From positions 186,001 through 250,000 of the forward strand of contig JAODMT010000024.1 of assembly GCA_025464975.1 (NCBI GenBank): a stretch of 64,000 bases of DNA, given 5' to 3'. The notes under the pieces were generated by a model that saw only the letters and a list, made by a program, of their open reading frames with translations, did not search any database and was not told where the DNA came from. The stretch comes from Microbacteriaceae bacterium (GTDB lineage: Bacteria > Actinomycetota > Actinomycetes > Actinomycetales > Microbacteriaceae). Made by a program: the position numbers and the translations under genes. Positions 25,601 to 35,043 of the stretch are shown here, in pieces (the first letter of the stretch is position 1; each line of letters starts with the position of its first letter).

Positions 25601-25612
25601 TGAATCGTTTTA
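25601..25612. promoter_or_regulatory. LacI-type operator candidate O1
   Basis: TGAATCGTTTTA, centred on CG as LacI-family sites are. It lies about 10-21 bases downstream of the predicted start of the leftward rhamnose operon transcript. Confidence 0.5.
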
Positions 25613-25629
25613 AGAACGGGATCGATTGA

Positions 25630-25658
25630 ACTGTAGGACCAGCGCGGCGCCCAGTCAA
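25630..25658 (-). promoter_or_regulatory. Promoter of the rhamnose operon
   Basis: On the minus strand TTGACT (25658-25653) and TACAGT (25635-25630) are separated by exactly 17 nt. Transcription should start near 25622, about 70 nt before the ATPase start codon. Confidence 0.7.
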
Positions 25659-25667
25659 GACTCGGTG

Positions 25668-25679
25668 TGAATCGTTCCA
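25668..25679. promoter_or_regulatory. LacI-type operator candidate O2
   Basis: TGAATCGTTCCA, a closer palindrome than O1 and sharing its first nine bases. It sits just upstream of the -35 box of the rhamnose promoter, 67 bp centre-to-centre from O1, so the two could support looping. Confidence 0.55.
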
Positions 25680-25760
25680 AAATTGTTCCACCCGGGGTCG
25701 AATGCGTGCCATCATGCAAGGAGCGCGCCACGAGGCGAGCCGGAACGTGCAGGAATCCCC

Positions 25761-26816
25761 ATGTCGGTCAGTGTCAAAGATGTTGCCGCCCTCGCCGGGG
25801 TGTCGGTCGGCACGGTCTCGAATGTCATGAATCGTCCGGAGAAGGTCTCGGCCGTCGTTGCGGCGCGCGTACAGTCGGCGATCGATGACCTGGGGTTTGT
25901 GCGCAATGATGCCGCCCGACAGCTCCGAGCCCGTCGCAGCAAGACCATCGGCATGATCGTGCTCGACGTGCGCAACCCGTTCTTCACCGATCTCGCGCGG
26001 GCCGCGGAGGATCGGGCCGCCCGAGACGGACTGTCGATCATCCTCGGCAACAGCGATGAGAAGGCCGAGCGGGAGTCGACCTACCTCGACCTGTTCGAGG
26101 AGCAGCGGATGCACGGCGTGTTGATCTCTCCGTTCGGGGACATGACCGATCGCCTGCACCGATTGCGCGAGCGCGGCATACCGGCGGTGCTCGTCGACCG
26201 TACGAGCACCGACGACGCGTTCAGCTCGGTCTCGGTCGATGACGTCGCCGGGGGAACCCTCGCCGTCGACCACCTGATCTCTCAAGGCAGGACGTCGATC
26301 GCCTTCGTCGGCGGACCGCTGGAGATTCGGCAGGTGGTCGACCGCCTCGAGGGAGCGCGGGTCGCTGCCGCGGGCCACCCCGAGGTCTCCCTCGAGGTGA
26401 TCGTCACTGGAGCGCTCAGCGTGATCGAAGGGCGGGCGGCGGGCAATGCCATCCTCGCGCGACCGGCCGGTGATCGACCGGACGCCGTGTTCGCGGCCAA
26501 CGACCTGATTGCCATGGGTGTGCTGCAGGCGCTCAATATGCAGGGACAGTTGCACGTGCCTCGCGACATCGCGCTCATCGGCTACGACGATATCGACTTC
26601 GCGAGTGCCGCGGTGGTGCCGCTGTCGTCCATCCGCCAGCCAACGGCGCTGCTCGGAGAGACGGCCGTGCAGATTCTGCTCGAGGAGGCCGCAGACCCGG
26701 CCCTGGCTGCACGCCAGGTGGTCTTTCAGCCCGAACTGGTGGTGAGGGAGAGCACGTCCTCGCCCGACCGAGCGGCCGCCTTGTCCAATCTGCCGGAGTC
26801 ATCGCTCGAACGCTGA
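25761..26816 (+). CDS. LacI family transcriptional regulator (probable rhamnose repressor)
   Basis: 351 residues. The N-terminal [25 protein letters not shown] is the LacI signature. Residues ~60-335 form the periplasmic-binding-like effector domain ([52 protein letters not shown]). The ATG at 25761 follows AGGAA. It is divergent from the rhamnose transport/catabolic operon, with two similar operator candidates in the gap, so it most likely represses that operon until L-rhamnose or a derivative binds. It may also control the mannosidase gene downstream on its own strand. Confidence 0.9.
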   Translation: MSVSVKDVAALAGVSVGTVSNVMNRPEKVSAVVAARVQSAIDDLGFVRNDAARQLRARRSKTIGMIVLDVRNPFFTDLARAAEDRAARDGLSIILGNSDEKAERESTYLDLFEEQRMHGVLISPFGDMTDRLHRLRERGIPAVLVDRTSTDDAFSSVSVDDVAGGTLAVDHLISQGRTSIAFVGGPLEIRQVVDRLEGARVAAAGHPEVSLEVIVTGALSVIEGRAAGNAILARPAGDRPDAVFAANDLIAMGVLQALNMQGQLHVPRDIALIGYDDIDFASAAVVPLSSIRQPTALLGETAVQILLEEAADPALAARQVVFQPELVVRESTSSPDRAAALSNLPESSLER

Positions 26817-26920
26817 GTGGCCTGCCGGCGACCAACGGCACCTGGGCTAGGGTGAGAGCCGTCCATCGACGGGCCGTTCCCGTGAGGTCGACACCACCCC
26901 ACGAAAGGCTCCACGTCTAC

Positions 26921-29900
26921 ATGCACGACAACCACACCCTCATCGAAAACCGGGTAGCCCGGGTGCTCCTCGAACGTGTCCACCCGGCGATTCACCGCCC
27001 GGTCGCACCGCTCGAGATCACCGCGTGGCACGTGCAGGGCGGGCGCGGGGAGCCGGTGCAGCCGGAGATCGCTCTTCCCGGAGGCGATCCCGACGAGGCG
27101 GCGGCGGCGGGAGTCGAGTACGTTCCATTCGCGGTCGGGGAGCCGTGGGGTCCGGCCTGGGGGACAACCTGGTTTCACCTCACCGGAACCGTGCCGCCCG
27201 AGGCCTCCGAGCACGAGCTCGAACTCGTGATCGACCTCGGCTGGACACAGGCCATGCCCGGCTTCCAGTCGGAGGGTCTCGTCTACCGTCCCGATGGCTC
27301 CGTCGTGAAGGCCCTCAACCCGCGCAACGTCTGGGTACCGCTCGACGGGAAGCCGGGGGACACGATCGACCTCTACGTCGAGGCGGCGGCGAACCCGCTG
27401 CTGCTCGACATTCAATTTCAGCCGTTCGTACCGACGGACGAGGGGGACACGCTGACCTCATCGCCGAAGCCGCTCTACGTCCTGAACCGCGCCGACATCA
27501 ATGTCTTCCATCGGGACCTGTGGGAGCTCGCCGCCGACCTCAGCGCGCTCTTCCAACTGCAGGCGGAACTCGGTCTCGGCGAGCCACGACGGTGGAACAT
27601 CCTTCGTGCGCTCGAGCGCGCGCTTGACGTTCTTGAACTGTCCGACCTGCCCGGTACCGCGGCATCCGCACGCCAGGAGCTCGTCGAGGTGCTCTCGGCT
27701 CCGGCCAATGCGAGCGCCCATACGGTGACCGCGATCGGCCACGCCCACATCGATTCGGCCTGGCTCTGGCCGATGCGCGAGACCGTGCGCAAGGTGGCTC
27801 GCACCTCTTCCAACGTGCTCAACCTGCTCGAGGGCGACGACTCGCTGCAGTTCGCCATGTCCTCGGCTCAGCAGTACGCCTGGATCAAGGAGTTCCGCCC
27901 GGAGGTCTTCGAGCGGGTGAAGGCGGCCGTTGCCGAGGGACGATTCGTTCCGGTCGGTGGGATGTGGGTGGAGTCGGACACCAACATGGTCGGCTCCGAG
28001 GCGATGGCCCGCCAATTCGTGCACGGTCAGAAGTTCTTCATGGAGAATTTCGGACTGCACGCCCAGGAGGTCTGGCTGCCCGACTCGTTCGGCTACTCCG
28101 CCGCTCTCCCGCAGATCGTCACCCTCGCGGGTGCCAAGTGGTTCCTTACCCAGAAGATCTCGTGGAACCAGACCAACAGATTCCCCCACCACAGCTTCGA
28201 CTGGGAGGGCATCGACGGCACACGGGTCTTCACGCACTTCCCGCCGGCGGACACCTACAATTCCACGCTCTCGGGCACCGAACTCGCCCACGCCGTGCGC
28301 AACTACCGCGACAAGGGCGTGTCGAATCATTCCCTCGTGCCGTTCGGCTGGGGCGATGGTGGCGGCGGCCCCACCCGCGAGATGTTGCAGCAGGCCCGCA
28401 GAACTCGTGATCTTGAGGGATCGCCGAAGGTCGTCATCCGCACGCCAGCCGAGTTCTTCGCCGAGGCCCAGGCCGAATACGCGAATCCCCCAGTGTGGAA
28501 GGGCGAGCTCTACCTCGAGCAGCACAGGGGGACCTATACCTCGCAGGGTAAGACGAAGCAGGGCAACCGCCGCAGCGAACACCTGTTGCATGAGGCGGAA
28601 CTGTGGGCCACCACCGCCGCCGTCCGCGGGGTTGCCGAGTACCCGCAGGCCGAGCTCGATCGCGTGTGGAAGCTCGTTCTGCTGCACCAGTTCCACGATG
28701 TGCTGCCCGGGAGCTCCATTGCCTGGGTGCACCGGGAGGCCGCCGAGCGATACCGGCAGATCGCGGAGGATCTCGGCGCGATCATCACGGCGTCCCAGCA
28801 GGCCCTCGCCGGGACCGGGGACACGGAGATTGTCTTCAACGGCTCTCCCTTCGCGCGAGACGGGGTCCCGAGCTATGGCGGCGTCGTCGCCGACGGGCCA
28901 TCGGCCCAGGTCTCCGCGACGCCGGAGAATGGCGGATTCGTGCTGGAGAACTCCCGGATGCGGGTCGTCGTGGATGCCGACGGCACGATCGGCTCGGTGC
29001 GCGACCTCGCCGTGGACCGAGAGGTTCTGCCGGCCGGTGAATCGGCCAACCTGCTTCAGCTGCACAACGACTTCCCGAACGGGTGGGACGCCTGGGACAT
29101 CGACGAGTTCTACCGGAACACCGTCACGGACATCCGTGATCTGGATGCGATCGAGCTGACGAGGACGGCGGATGGCGCGGCGACAGTGCGGGTGACGCGC
29201 TCGTTCGGGGCGTCGCGAATCGTGCAAAACATCACCGTCGGGCCGGATTCCGCGACCATCGACATCGACAGCGCAATCGACTGGCGCGAGCAGGAGAAGT
29301 TGCTCAAGGTGGCCTTCCCGATCGACGTGCACACCGATCAGGCCCAGTTCGAGACCCAATTCGGTCACGTTGTGCGGCCGACCCACGAGAACACGACGTG
29401 GGATGCGGCGCGGTTCGAAGTCAGCGCTCACCGTTGGGTTCGCGTCGGCGAACCCAACTACGGTGCGGCGATCGTGAACGACTCGACATACGGGCACGAC
29501 GTGACCCGACACAAGACCGAGCACGGAAGCAGCTACAGCACGGTTCGCCTGTCGCTGCTTCGCGGTCCGAAGTACCCCGATCCGCTCACCGATCAGGGCG
29601 AGCACCGCATTCGCTTCGCGCTCGTCGTCGGCGCCGATGTGAACCGTGCCGTCGAGGCCGGGTACGCGATCAACCTTCCGGAACGACGTGTGCTCGGCGC
29701 CTCCGCGGTCGAGCCGATCGCGCGGGTCACGGGCGCGGTCGTGCTCGAGACGCTAAAGCTCGCGGAGGACGGAAGCGGCGACGTGATCGCGCGAGTCTAC
29801 GAGCCTCTCGGCGTGCGCGCCACGGCGACGCTCGAGGTGGACTTCGCCGTTGACTCCGCCTGGGAGACCGACCTGCTCGAGCGAACGCTCGACGGCAGGG

Positions 29901-29986
29901 CGCTCGAATCCGTTGTCGGCGGCACGCTCGGATTGCGGCTCCGGCCGTTCCAGATCGTCACCGTTCGGCTTAAGCGGGCCGGCTGA
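26921..29986 (+). CDS. Alpha-mannosidase, glycoside hydrolase family 38
   Basis: 1021 residues, no signal peptide, so cytoplasmic. The catalytic N-terminal domain has the zinc motif GHAHIDSAWLWPMRET and the nucleophile Asp in EVWLPDSFGYSAALPQI. PFGWGDGGGGPTREML and LVLLHQFHDVLPGSSI complete the site, and the C-terminal half is the beta-rich GH38 domain. It releases mannose from imported manno-oligosaccharides. An in-frame GTG at 26882 is an alternative start; TAGGGT (26848-26853) could be its -10. It follows the LacI gene by about 100 bp and may be cotranscribed with it. Confidence 0.95.
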   Translation: MHDNHTLIENRVARVLLERVHPAIHRPVAPLEITAWHVQGGRGEPVQPEIALPGGDPDEAAAAGVEYVPFAVGEPWGPAWGTTWFHLTGTVPPEASEHELELVIDLGWTQAMPGFQSEGLVYRPDGSVVKALNPRNVWVPLDGKPGDTIDLYVEAAANPLLLDIQFQPFVPTDEGDTLTSSPKPLYVLNRADINVFHRDLWELAADLSALFQLQAELGLGEPRRWNILRALERALDVLELSDLPGTAASARQELVEVLSAPANASAHTVTAIGHAHIDSAWLWPMRETVRKVARTSSNVLNLLEGDDSLQFAMSSAQQYAWIKEFRPEVFERVKAAVAEGRFVPVGGMWVESDTNMVGSEAMARQFVHGQKFFMENFGLHAQEVWLPDSFGYSAALPQIVTLAGAKWFLTQKISWNQTNRFPHHSFDWEGIDGTRVFTHFPPADTYNSTLSGTELAHAVRNYRDKGVSNHSLVPFGWGDGGGGPTREMLQQARRTRDLEGSPKVVIRTPAEFFAEAQAEYANPPVWKGELYLEQHRGTYTSQGKTKQGNRRSEHLLHEAELWATTAAVRGVAEYPQAELDRVWKLVLLHQFHDVLPGSSIAWVHREAAERYRQIAEDLGAIITASQQALAGTGDTEIVFNGSPFARDGVPSYGGVVADGPSAQVSATPENGGFVLENSRMRVVVDADGTIGSVRDLAVDREVLPAGESANLLQLHNDFPNGWDAWDIDEFYRNTVTDIRDLDAIELTRTADGAATVRVTRSFGASRIVQNITVGPDSATIDIDSAIDWREQEKLLKVAFPIDVHTDQAQFETQFGHVVRPTHENTTWDAARFEVSAHRWVRVGEPNYGAAIVNDSTYGHDVTRHKTEHGSSYSTVRLSLLRGPKYPDPLTDQGEHRIRFALVVGADVNRAVEAGYAINLPERRVLGASAVEPIARVTGAVVLETLKLAEDGSGDVIARVYEPLGVRATATLEVDFAVDSAWETDLLERTLDGRALESVVGGTLGLRLRPFQIVTVRLKRAG

Positions 29987-30062
29987 AGCGAGGTTCTCCG
30001 GATGCGGCATCGGCCCCGCCAGCACCGTGCGCCCACCCCGGGGGAGTACGTTGGACTCCATC

Positions 30063-31046
30063 ATGGCGACGCACACTCCGGCAGATGCTCCGGCTCTTAT
30101 CGTTCCGGAATTCGGCACCATCGAACTCGGTCGGCGGCCCGTACCAGCGCCAGGGCCGGGCAAAATTCTTGTGCGAACGGACTTCAGCGGGGTGAGCGTT
30201 GGGGCCGAGATGCTCGCCGCGACCGGCGTGCGCCCGGCCTGGGGCCCGGTCCCGTTCACGCCGGGTTATCAGGGCGTCGGGCACATCGTCGCCTTCGGTG
30301 ACACCGACGACGACCATGGACTGCGCGTCGGGGATGCCGTCGCCTGTTTCGCCGACGGAACCCATGGCGCGTACTTCGTCGCCGACCTCGAACTCACCTA
30401 CCCGATCGAGAAGAACGATTCGTACCACATGGCCGCGCTGTTCGTTCCCGCGGCGGTCGGCCTGAATGCGATCGACAAGGCCGGGGTGCAGAGCGGCGAT
30501 TCGGTTCTCGTCCTCGGTCAGGGACTAATCGGGCAAGCAACGGCGATGCTCGCGCGAGACCGGGGCGCGTTCGTCGTCGCCTCAGAGGTGTCGCCCGAGC
30601 GCCGCGCGATCTCCGAGGCCCACTGCGCCGACCGGGTAATCGACGGCGGCATTGCTGCCCCGTGGTCCCAGCTCCAGGATGACTTCCCCGACGGCTTCGA
30701 CGTAGTGATCGAGTCAACCGGGGTGGCGGCGATCATCGACGACGGACTGGAGTGCCTTCGATTCGAGGGGACCTTCGTGTTCGAGGGCGTCTATCCCGAT
30801 CAGGTCTCCTTCACCTACGAGCTCGCGCACGAGCGCCAGATCAACGCGGTGTTCCCCTGGTTCATCGGCACATCCGAGGTGCGGCGCGCGGTGCTCGACC
30901 GCATTGTCTCCGGAACACTGGACTTCGATCCGCTGATCACCAACCAGGTGGGGTGGAGCGACGCGGCTGAGACCTATCGGCGGCTGTTCACCGCCGAGCG
31001 GGACCACCTGAACGGAATCGTGATCGACTGGCGAGGAGCAGAATGA
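30063..31046 (+). CDS. MDR-superfamily alcohol-dehydrogenase-like oxidoreductase
   Basis: 327 residues. The C-terminal Rossmann half reads GDSVLVLGQGLIGQATAMLARDRG, the NAD(P) site. The N-terminal GroES half lacks the catalytic-zinc Cys (DFSGVSVGAEM in place of a CGICGTD-type motif) and the structural-zinc Cys cluster. It therefore belongs with zinc-independent members. Substrate unknown. Its stop overlaps the start of the next membrane protein gene. Confidence 0.85.
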   Translation: MATHTPADAPALIVPEFGTIELGRRPVPAPGPGKILVRTDFSGVSVGAEMLAATGVRPAWGPVPFTPGYQGVGHIVAFGDTDDDHGLRVGDAVACFADGTHGAYFVADLELTYPIEKNDSYHMAALFVPAAVGLNAIDKAGVQSGDSVLVLGQGLIGQATAMLARDRGAFVVASEVSPERRAISEAHCADRVIDGGIAAPWSQLQDDFPDGFDVVIESTGVAAIIDDGLECLRFEGTFVFEGVYPDQVSFTYELAHERQINAVFPWFIGTSEVRRAVLDRIVSGTLDFDPLITNQVGWSDAAETYRRLFTAERDHLNGIVIDWRGAE

Positions 31047-31492
31047 CTGACACCCAAGGATCCGTGCCGGTGCGCCGGCCGATCATCGCATGGGATCTCG
31101 TGGTCTCCATCGTCATCCTCGCGGCCGGGCTGGTCTTTCTCATGATCTCCGCGGTCGTCGATCTCTTCTCCGCGGCGCTGATCGGCTCGTGTCCGCGTCG
31201 TAGCTGCAACCCGGGTGAGGCAGTCGCCTCGCTCGGCATCTCCTGGTTCGTGATGCTGCTGATCGTCGCGGCCGGGGCGATCGTTGCCATTGTCTTGATC
31301 CGGCGACGCCGCCACTCCTGGTGGGTTGCCCTGCTGGCGTTCGTCCTCATGGTCGCGGCCTGGATCGTCGGCTTCATCCTCTACTCGCACGCGGTACGGA
31401 ACGGGGGTGACACCGGCGGCGGCACGCTCGCCGCGCTCGCCGAAACACCGCAGGCACTCTGGCGAAACAGCGCCGCAACATCTCGCGGCTAG
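31043..31492 (+). CDS. Small integral membrane protein, unknown function
   Basis: 149 residues with three clear hydrophobic helices: WDLVVSIVILAAGLVFLMI, WFVMLLIVAAGAIVAIVLI and VALLAFVLMVAAWIVGFIL. A short loop between the first two carries two Cys residues (GSCPRRSC). ATG overlaps the upstream stop. No domain recognised; it ends 10 bp before the ATP-grasp gene and may belong to that cassette. Confidence 0.8.
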   Translation: MTDTQGSVPVRRPIIAWDLVVSIVILAAGLVFLMISAVVDLFSAALIGSCPRRSCNPGEAVASLGISWFVMLLIVAAGAIVAIVLIRRRRHSWWVALLAFVLMVAAWIVGFILYSHAVRNGGDTGGGTLAALAETPQALWRNSAATSRG

Positions 31493-31502
31493 TCTCAAGG
31501 CC

Positions 31503-33230
31503 ATGGAAGGCCTGTTCGACGGATACGCCGCCCAGGCGACCAAGGGTCGACAGACCGGAACGACGCCCTGGGATGAGATGTTTGCCGCGCCGACGAAAGT
31601 GCGCGCCGCCTACAAGGAGATTCACTCTGCCCTCGCGCAGATGACGCAGTCCGAGCTTCGCGGAAGAACGGATGCCCTGGCCAGCTCCTACCTCGCCCAG
31701 GGGGTCACCTTCGACTTCGCCGGCGAGGAGCGCCCGTTTCCCCTCGACGCGGTTCCCCGCGTCATCGACCTGGCCGAGTGGGTCACCGTCGAGGCCGGAA
31801 TCAAGCAGCGGGTTCGAGCGCTCGAGGCATTCCTGGCCGATATCTACGGGGCGCAACGTGCGGTGAAGGACGGGGTGATTCCCGCCTCCCTCATCAGTTC
31901 CTCCAGCCACTTCCACCGGGAGGCCGCCGGCATCGAGCCGGCCAACGGCGTGCGCATTCAGGTTTCCGGAATCGACCTCATCCGCGATGAGGCGGGCGCC
32001 TGGCGGGTGCTCGAGGACAACGTGCGCGTTCCCTCCGGCGTCAGCTACGTCATTTCCAATCGCCGGGTCATGGCGCAGACCCTTCCGGAACTCTTCGTCT
32101 CGATGCGCGTGCGTCCGGTCGGCGACTACCCGCACAAGCTGCTGCAGGCGCTCCGAGCCAGCGCGCCGGAGGGGACGGATGACCCGACCATCGTCGTCCT
32201 GACCCCTGGCGTCTACAACTCGGCGTACTTCGAGCACACCCTGCTGGCCCGACTCATGGGCGTCGAACTCGTGGAGGGCCGCGACCTGTTCTGCTCCGGC
32301 GGCCGAGTCTGGATGCGCACGACATCCGGCCCGACCCGCGTCGACGTGATCTACCGAAGGGTGGATGACGAATTCCTCGACCCGCTGCAGTTCCGCGCCG
32401 ACTCGATGCTCGGATCGCCAGGACTGCTTCTCGCCGCGCGCCTCGGAAACGTCACGATAGCCAACGCGATCGGCAACGGCGTCGCAGACGACAAACTCGT
32501 CTACACCTATCTGCCCGACCTCATCCGCTACTACCTCGCAGAGGAGGCGATCATCCCGAACGTCGACACCTGGCGTCTCGAGGATCCGCAATCGCTCGAA
32601 GAGGTGCTCGACCGACTCGACGAACTTGTAGTCAAGCCGGTCGACGGGTCCGGCGGGAAGGGTCTCGTCGTCGGCCCCGCGGCGACGCACGAGGAACTCG
32701 AGAAGCTGCGGAAGACGCTGCTGGCCGACCCGCGTGGCTGGATCGCGCAACCGGTCGTGCAACTGTCCACCATCCCCACCCTCGTCGAAGACGGCATGCG
32801 GCCGCGTCATGCGGACCTTCGTCCGTTCGCGGTCAACGACGGCAAGGACGTATGGGTGCTGCCCGGCGGGCTCACCCGGGTCGCGCTTCCGGCCGGCGAA
32901 CTGGTGGTCAACAGCAGCCAGGGCGGTGGATCGAAGGACACCTGGGTGGTCGGGGAGGATCCGCTTCAGGTGTCGCGTCACAGCATTCAGGGACTCGTCG
33001 CCGATCAGGCCGCGACGACCGGGCTCGTCATCACCGGGGAACCGCTTGTCGTCAACGCCGAACCGCACGGAGTAGAGCAGGCGCCGCGTGATCGCGCGCT
33101 CGGTCAGGGTCAGCAGGAACAGCAGCAACAACAGAGCGGCGGTGCCAGGAGCAACCGCGTCGGCGGTTGCGCGACCCCGGATCCGAGGGAGCCCGCGGTC
33201 GAGGTCACCGGAGAGGTGCCACAATGCTGA
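31503..33230 (+). CDS. Circularly permuted type 2 ATP-grasp protein
   Basis: 575 residues. Recognised by WDEMFAAPTKVRAAYKEIH, GIDLIRDEAGAWRVLEDNVRVPSGVSYVISNR, VVLTPGVYNSAYFEHTLLAR, the nucleotide loop VVKPVDGSGGKGLVVGP and SSQGGGSKDTWV. The family is predicted to form amide or ester bonds on a peptide or small molecule; no reaction is established here. The last ~50 residues are an extra Gln-rich tail (QGQQEQQQQQ). It is translationally coupled to the alpha-E gene (7-base overlap), and a transglutaminase gene follows. Confidence 0.92.
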   Translation: MEGLFDGYAAQATKGRQTGTTPWDEMFAAPTKVRAAYKEIHSALAQMTQSELRGRTDALASSYLAQGVTFDFAGEERPFPLDAVPRVIDLAEWVTVEAGIKQRVRALEAFLADIYGAQRAVKDGVIPASLISSSSHFHREAAGIEPANGVRIQVSGIDLIRDEAGAWRVLEDNVRVPSGVSYVISNRRVMAQTLPELFVSMRVRPVGDYPHKLLQALRASAPEGTDDPTIVVLTPGVYNSAYFEHTLLARLMGVELVEGRDLFCSGGRVWMRTTSGPTRVDVIYRRVDDEFLDPLQFRADSMLGSPGLLLAARLGNVTIANAIGNGVADDKLVYTYLPDLIRYYLAEEAIIPNVDTWRLEDPQSLEEVLDRLDELVVKPVDGSGGKGLVVGPAATHEELEKLRKTLLADPRGWIAQPVVQLSTIPTLVEDGMRPRHADLRPFAVNDGKDVWVLPGGLTRVALPAGELVVNSSQGGGSKDTWVVGEDPLQVSRHSIQGLVADQAATTGLVITGEPLVVNAEPHGVEQAPRDRALGQGQQEQQQQQSGGARSNRVGGCATPDPREPAVEVTGEVPQC

Positions 33231-34153
33231 GTCGCATCGCCGAGAGTCTGTTTTGGATCGGCCGGTACATCGAGCGTTCGGATGGCACGGCCCGCATCCT
33301 CGACGTTCACCTTCAGCTGCTGCTCGAGGACCCGTGGATCGAAGAGGATGTCGCGTGCCGGTCGCTGTTGAGCGTGATGGGAAGCAACGTTCCGGAGGAC
33401 GCGGTCCTCACCCGGCAGAGCGTGCTGGAAATTCTGGCCGTCGACCGCTCCGAGCCGGCATCCATCGCCTACTCCCTCGGCGCCGCGCGGGAGAACGCCC
33501 GTCGCGCGCGGGAGATCGTCTCTTCGGAGCTGTGGGAGTGCCTCAACACCACGCGGGCCCGGATGCCCCGCAAGGTCTCGAGCGAGAAGGTGCACGAATT
33601 CTTCGGCTGGGTGCGCGAGCGCAGCGCACTCGCGGTGGGGATCATCGAGTCCGCGACGAGCCGGGACGAGGCCTGGCAGTTCTTCACCCTCGGGCGCTCG
33701 ATCGAGCGGGCGGACATGACGGCCCGGTTGCTCGCGACCCGATCCCTCACCGAGGCGAGCGGCCCATCGTGGACCACCATCCTGCGCTCGTGCGGGGCCT
33801 ACGAGGCGTACCTTCGCACCTACCGCGGTGTGCCGAGCGCCCGCAACGCCGCCGAATTCCTGTTGCTCGACCGGCTGTTCCCGCGGAGCATCCTGTTCTC
33901 GGTGCGTCGCGCGGAGATGTGCATGCGCGACATCGAGCCGCGCAACGACCGGGTCGGGGTGTCGGATCAGGCGCAGCGGCTGCTCGGGCAGATTCGCAGC
34001 GAGCTCGAATATCGGCCGATCGCCGAGATTCTCGAGGACCTCACCAGCCACATGGACAACGTGCAGCTCGCGACCAGCGCCGCATCCGAGGCCATCCGGC
34101 AACGCTACTTTCCCACCAACTCGGCGCCGAACTGGGTCGGCGAGCACTCGTGA
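33224..34153 (+). CDS. Alpha-E domain protein
   Basis: 309 residues, almost entirely helical. MLSRIAESLFWIGRYIERSDGTARILDVHLQ is the diagnostic N-terminus and FFTLGRSIERADMTARLL the internal repeat of the same motif. This family nearly always occurs beside circularly permuted ATP-grasp and transglutaminase-like proteins, as here. Biochemical role unknown. Start overlaps the ATP-grasp stop; its own stop overlaps the transglutaminase start (GTGA). Confidence 0.92.
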   Translation: MLSRIAESLFWIGRYIERSDGTARILDVHLQLLLEDPWIEEDVACRSLLSVMGSNVPEDAVLTRQSVLEILAVDRSEPASIAYSLGAARENARRAREIVSSELWECLNTTRARMPRKVSSEKVHEFFGWVRERSALAVGIIESATSRDEAWQFFTLGRSIERADMTARLLATRSLTEASGPSWTTILRSCGAYEAYLRTYRGVPSARNAAEFLLLDRLFPRSILFSVRRAEMCMRDIEPRNDRVGVSDQAQRLLGQIRSELEYRPIAEILEDLTSHMDNVQLATSAASEAIRQRYFPTNSAPNWVGEHS

Positions 34154-34998
34154 ACCGTCTTCGCATTCGACACTCCACCGGTTTCCACTACGGCGGTGAG
34201 GTGACCGCGAGCTACAACGAGGCCCGAATGTTGCCGACCAGCGGCGACGGGCAGCTCGTGCTGTATTCCAATCTCGAGATTCTGCCGATCTCGGCTCACC
34301 ACACCTACGTGGACTACTGGGGAAGTCGCGTGTCATCCTTCGAAATCCTCACCCCGCACAAGGAACTCTCGCTCACCGCGACGAGCCTCGTCGAGGTGAG
34401 GCCGCTCGAACACCCCGGGCATGCGATTTCGTGGACGGAGCTCGCCGAGTCTGCCGAGCGGGCAACCGAGTTCGTCGAGCAGCGCAAGCAGACCAAGCGC
34501 ACCCAGCCGCCGGCCGACGTGGTGGCTATGGCGAAGGAGATCGCCGGAGCCACGGATGATCCGTGCTCGGCCGCCCTCGGCATCTGCCGCAAAATCGGGG
34601 AGAGCGTCGAGTACATGCAAGGCGTGACGGGTGTCCACACGACGGCGGCGGAGGCCTGGGCACATCGCAAGGGAGTCTGCCAGGACATCGCGCATCTCGC
34701 GCTCGGAGCGCTACGTTCGGTGGGCATCCCGGCCCGCTACGTCTCCGGGTATCTGCATCCGAGGCCCGACGCTGCCGTGGGGGAGACGATCACCGGTGAG
34801 TCTCACGCGTGGGTCGAGTGGTTCTGCGGCGACGGATGGCGCGGATTCGACCCGACCAACCAGATCGACATCGGGGACAGGCATGTCACCGTCGGGCGAG
34901 GACGTGACTACAACGACGTTCCGCCGCTGCGCGGCGTGTACGCCGGCCCGTTCAAGTCGTCGCTCTTCGTGACGGTGGAGATCACGCGCGAGAGCTGA
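34150..34998 (+). CDS. Transglutaminase-like cysteine protease family protein
   Basis: 282 residues. An N-terminal bacterial transglutaminase-associated domain (LRIRHSTGFHYGGEVTASYNEARM) is followed by the catalytic core with all three residues: Cys in RKGVCQDIAHLALGALRSVG, His in ESHAWVEWFC and Asp in GFDPTNQ. Such proteins are predicted peptidases or acyltransferases acting with the ATP-grasp partner. No signal peptide, so cytoplasmic. Confidence 0.92.
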   Translation: MNRLRIRHSTGFHYGGEVTASYNEARMLPTSGDGQLVLYSNLEILPISAHHTYVDYWGSRVSSFEILTPHKELSLTATSLVEVRPLEHPGHAISWTELAESAERATEFVEQRKQTKRTQPPADVVAMAKEIAGATDDPCSAALGICRKIGESVEYMQGVTGVHTTAAEAWAHRKGVCQDIAHLALGALRSVGIPARYVSGYLHPRPDAAVGETITGESHAWVEWFCGDGWRGFDPTNQIDIGDRHVTVGRGRDYNDVPPLRGVYAGPFKSSLFVTVEITRES

Positions 34999-35043
34999 TC
35001 CGCCGGTGGCCCGCGTGAGGCGGTGAGCTTTCGCGCGCTGGGC

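Noticed and set aside
27458-29605. Long open frame (~715 codons) on the minus strand opposite the alpha-mannosidase gene
   Set aside because: Its product has no recognisable motif and mirrors the codon bias of the GH38 gene, which has clear catalytic motifs; a GC-rich antisense shadow.
31326-31502. N-terminal extension of the ATP-grasp frame into the membrane protein gene
   Set aside because: Family similarity starts at ATG 31503, and the extension overlaps the well-formed three-helix membrane protein frame.
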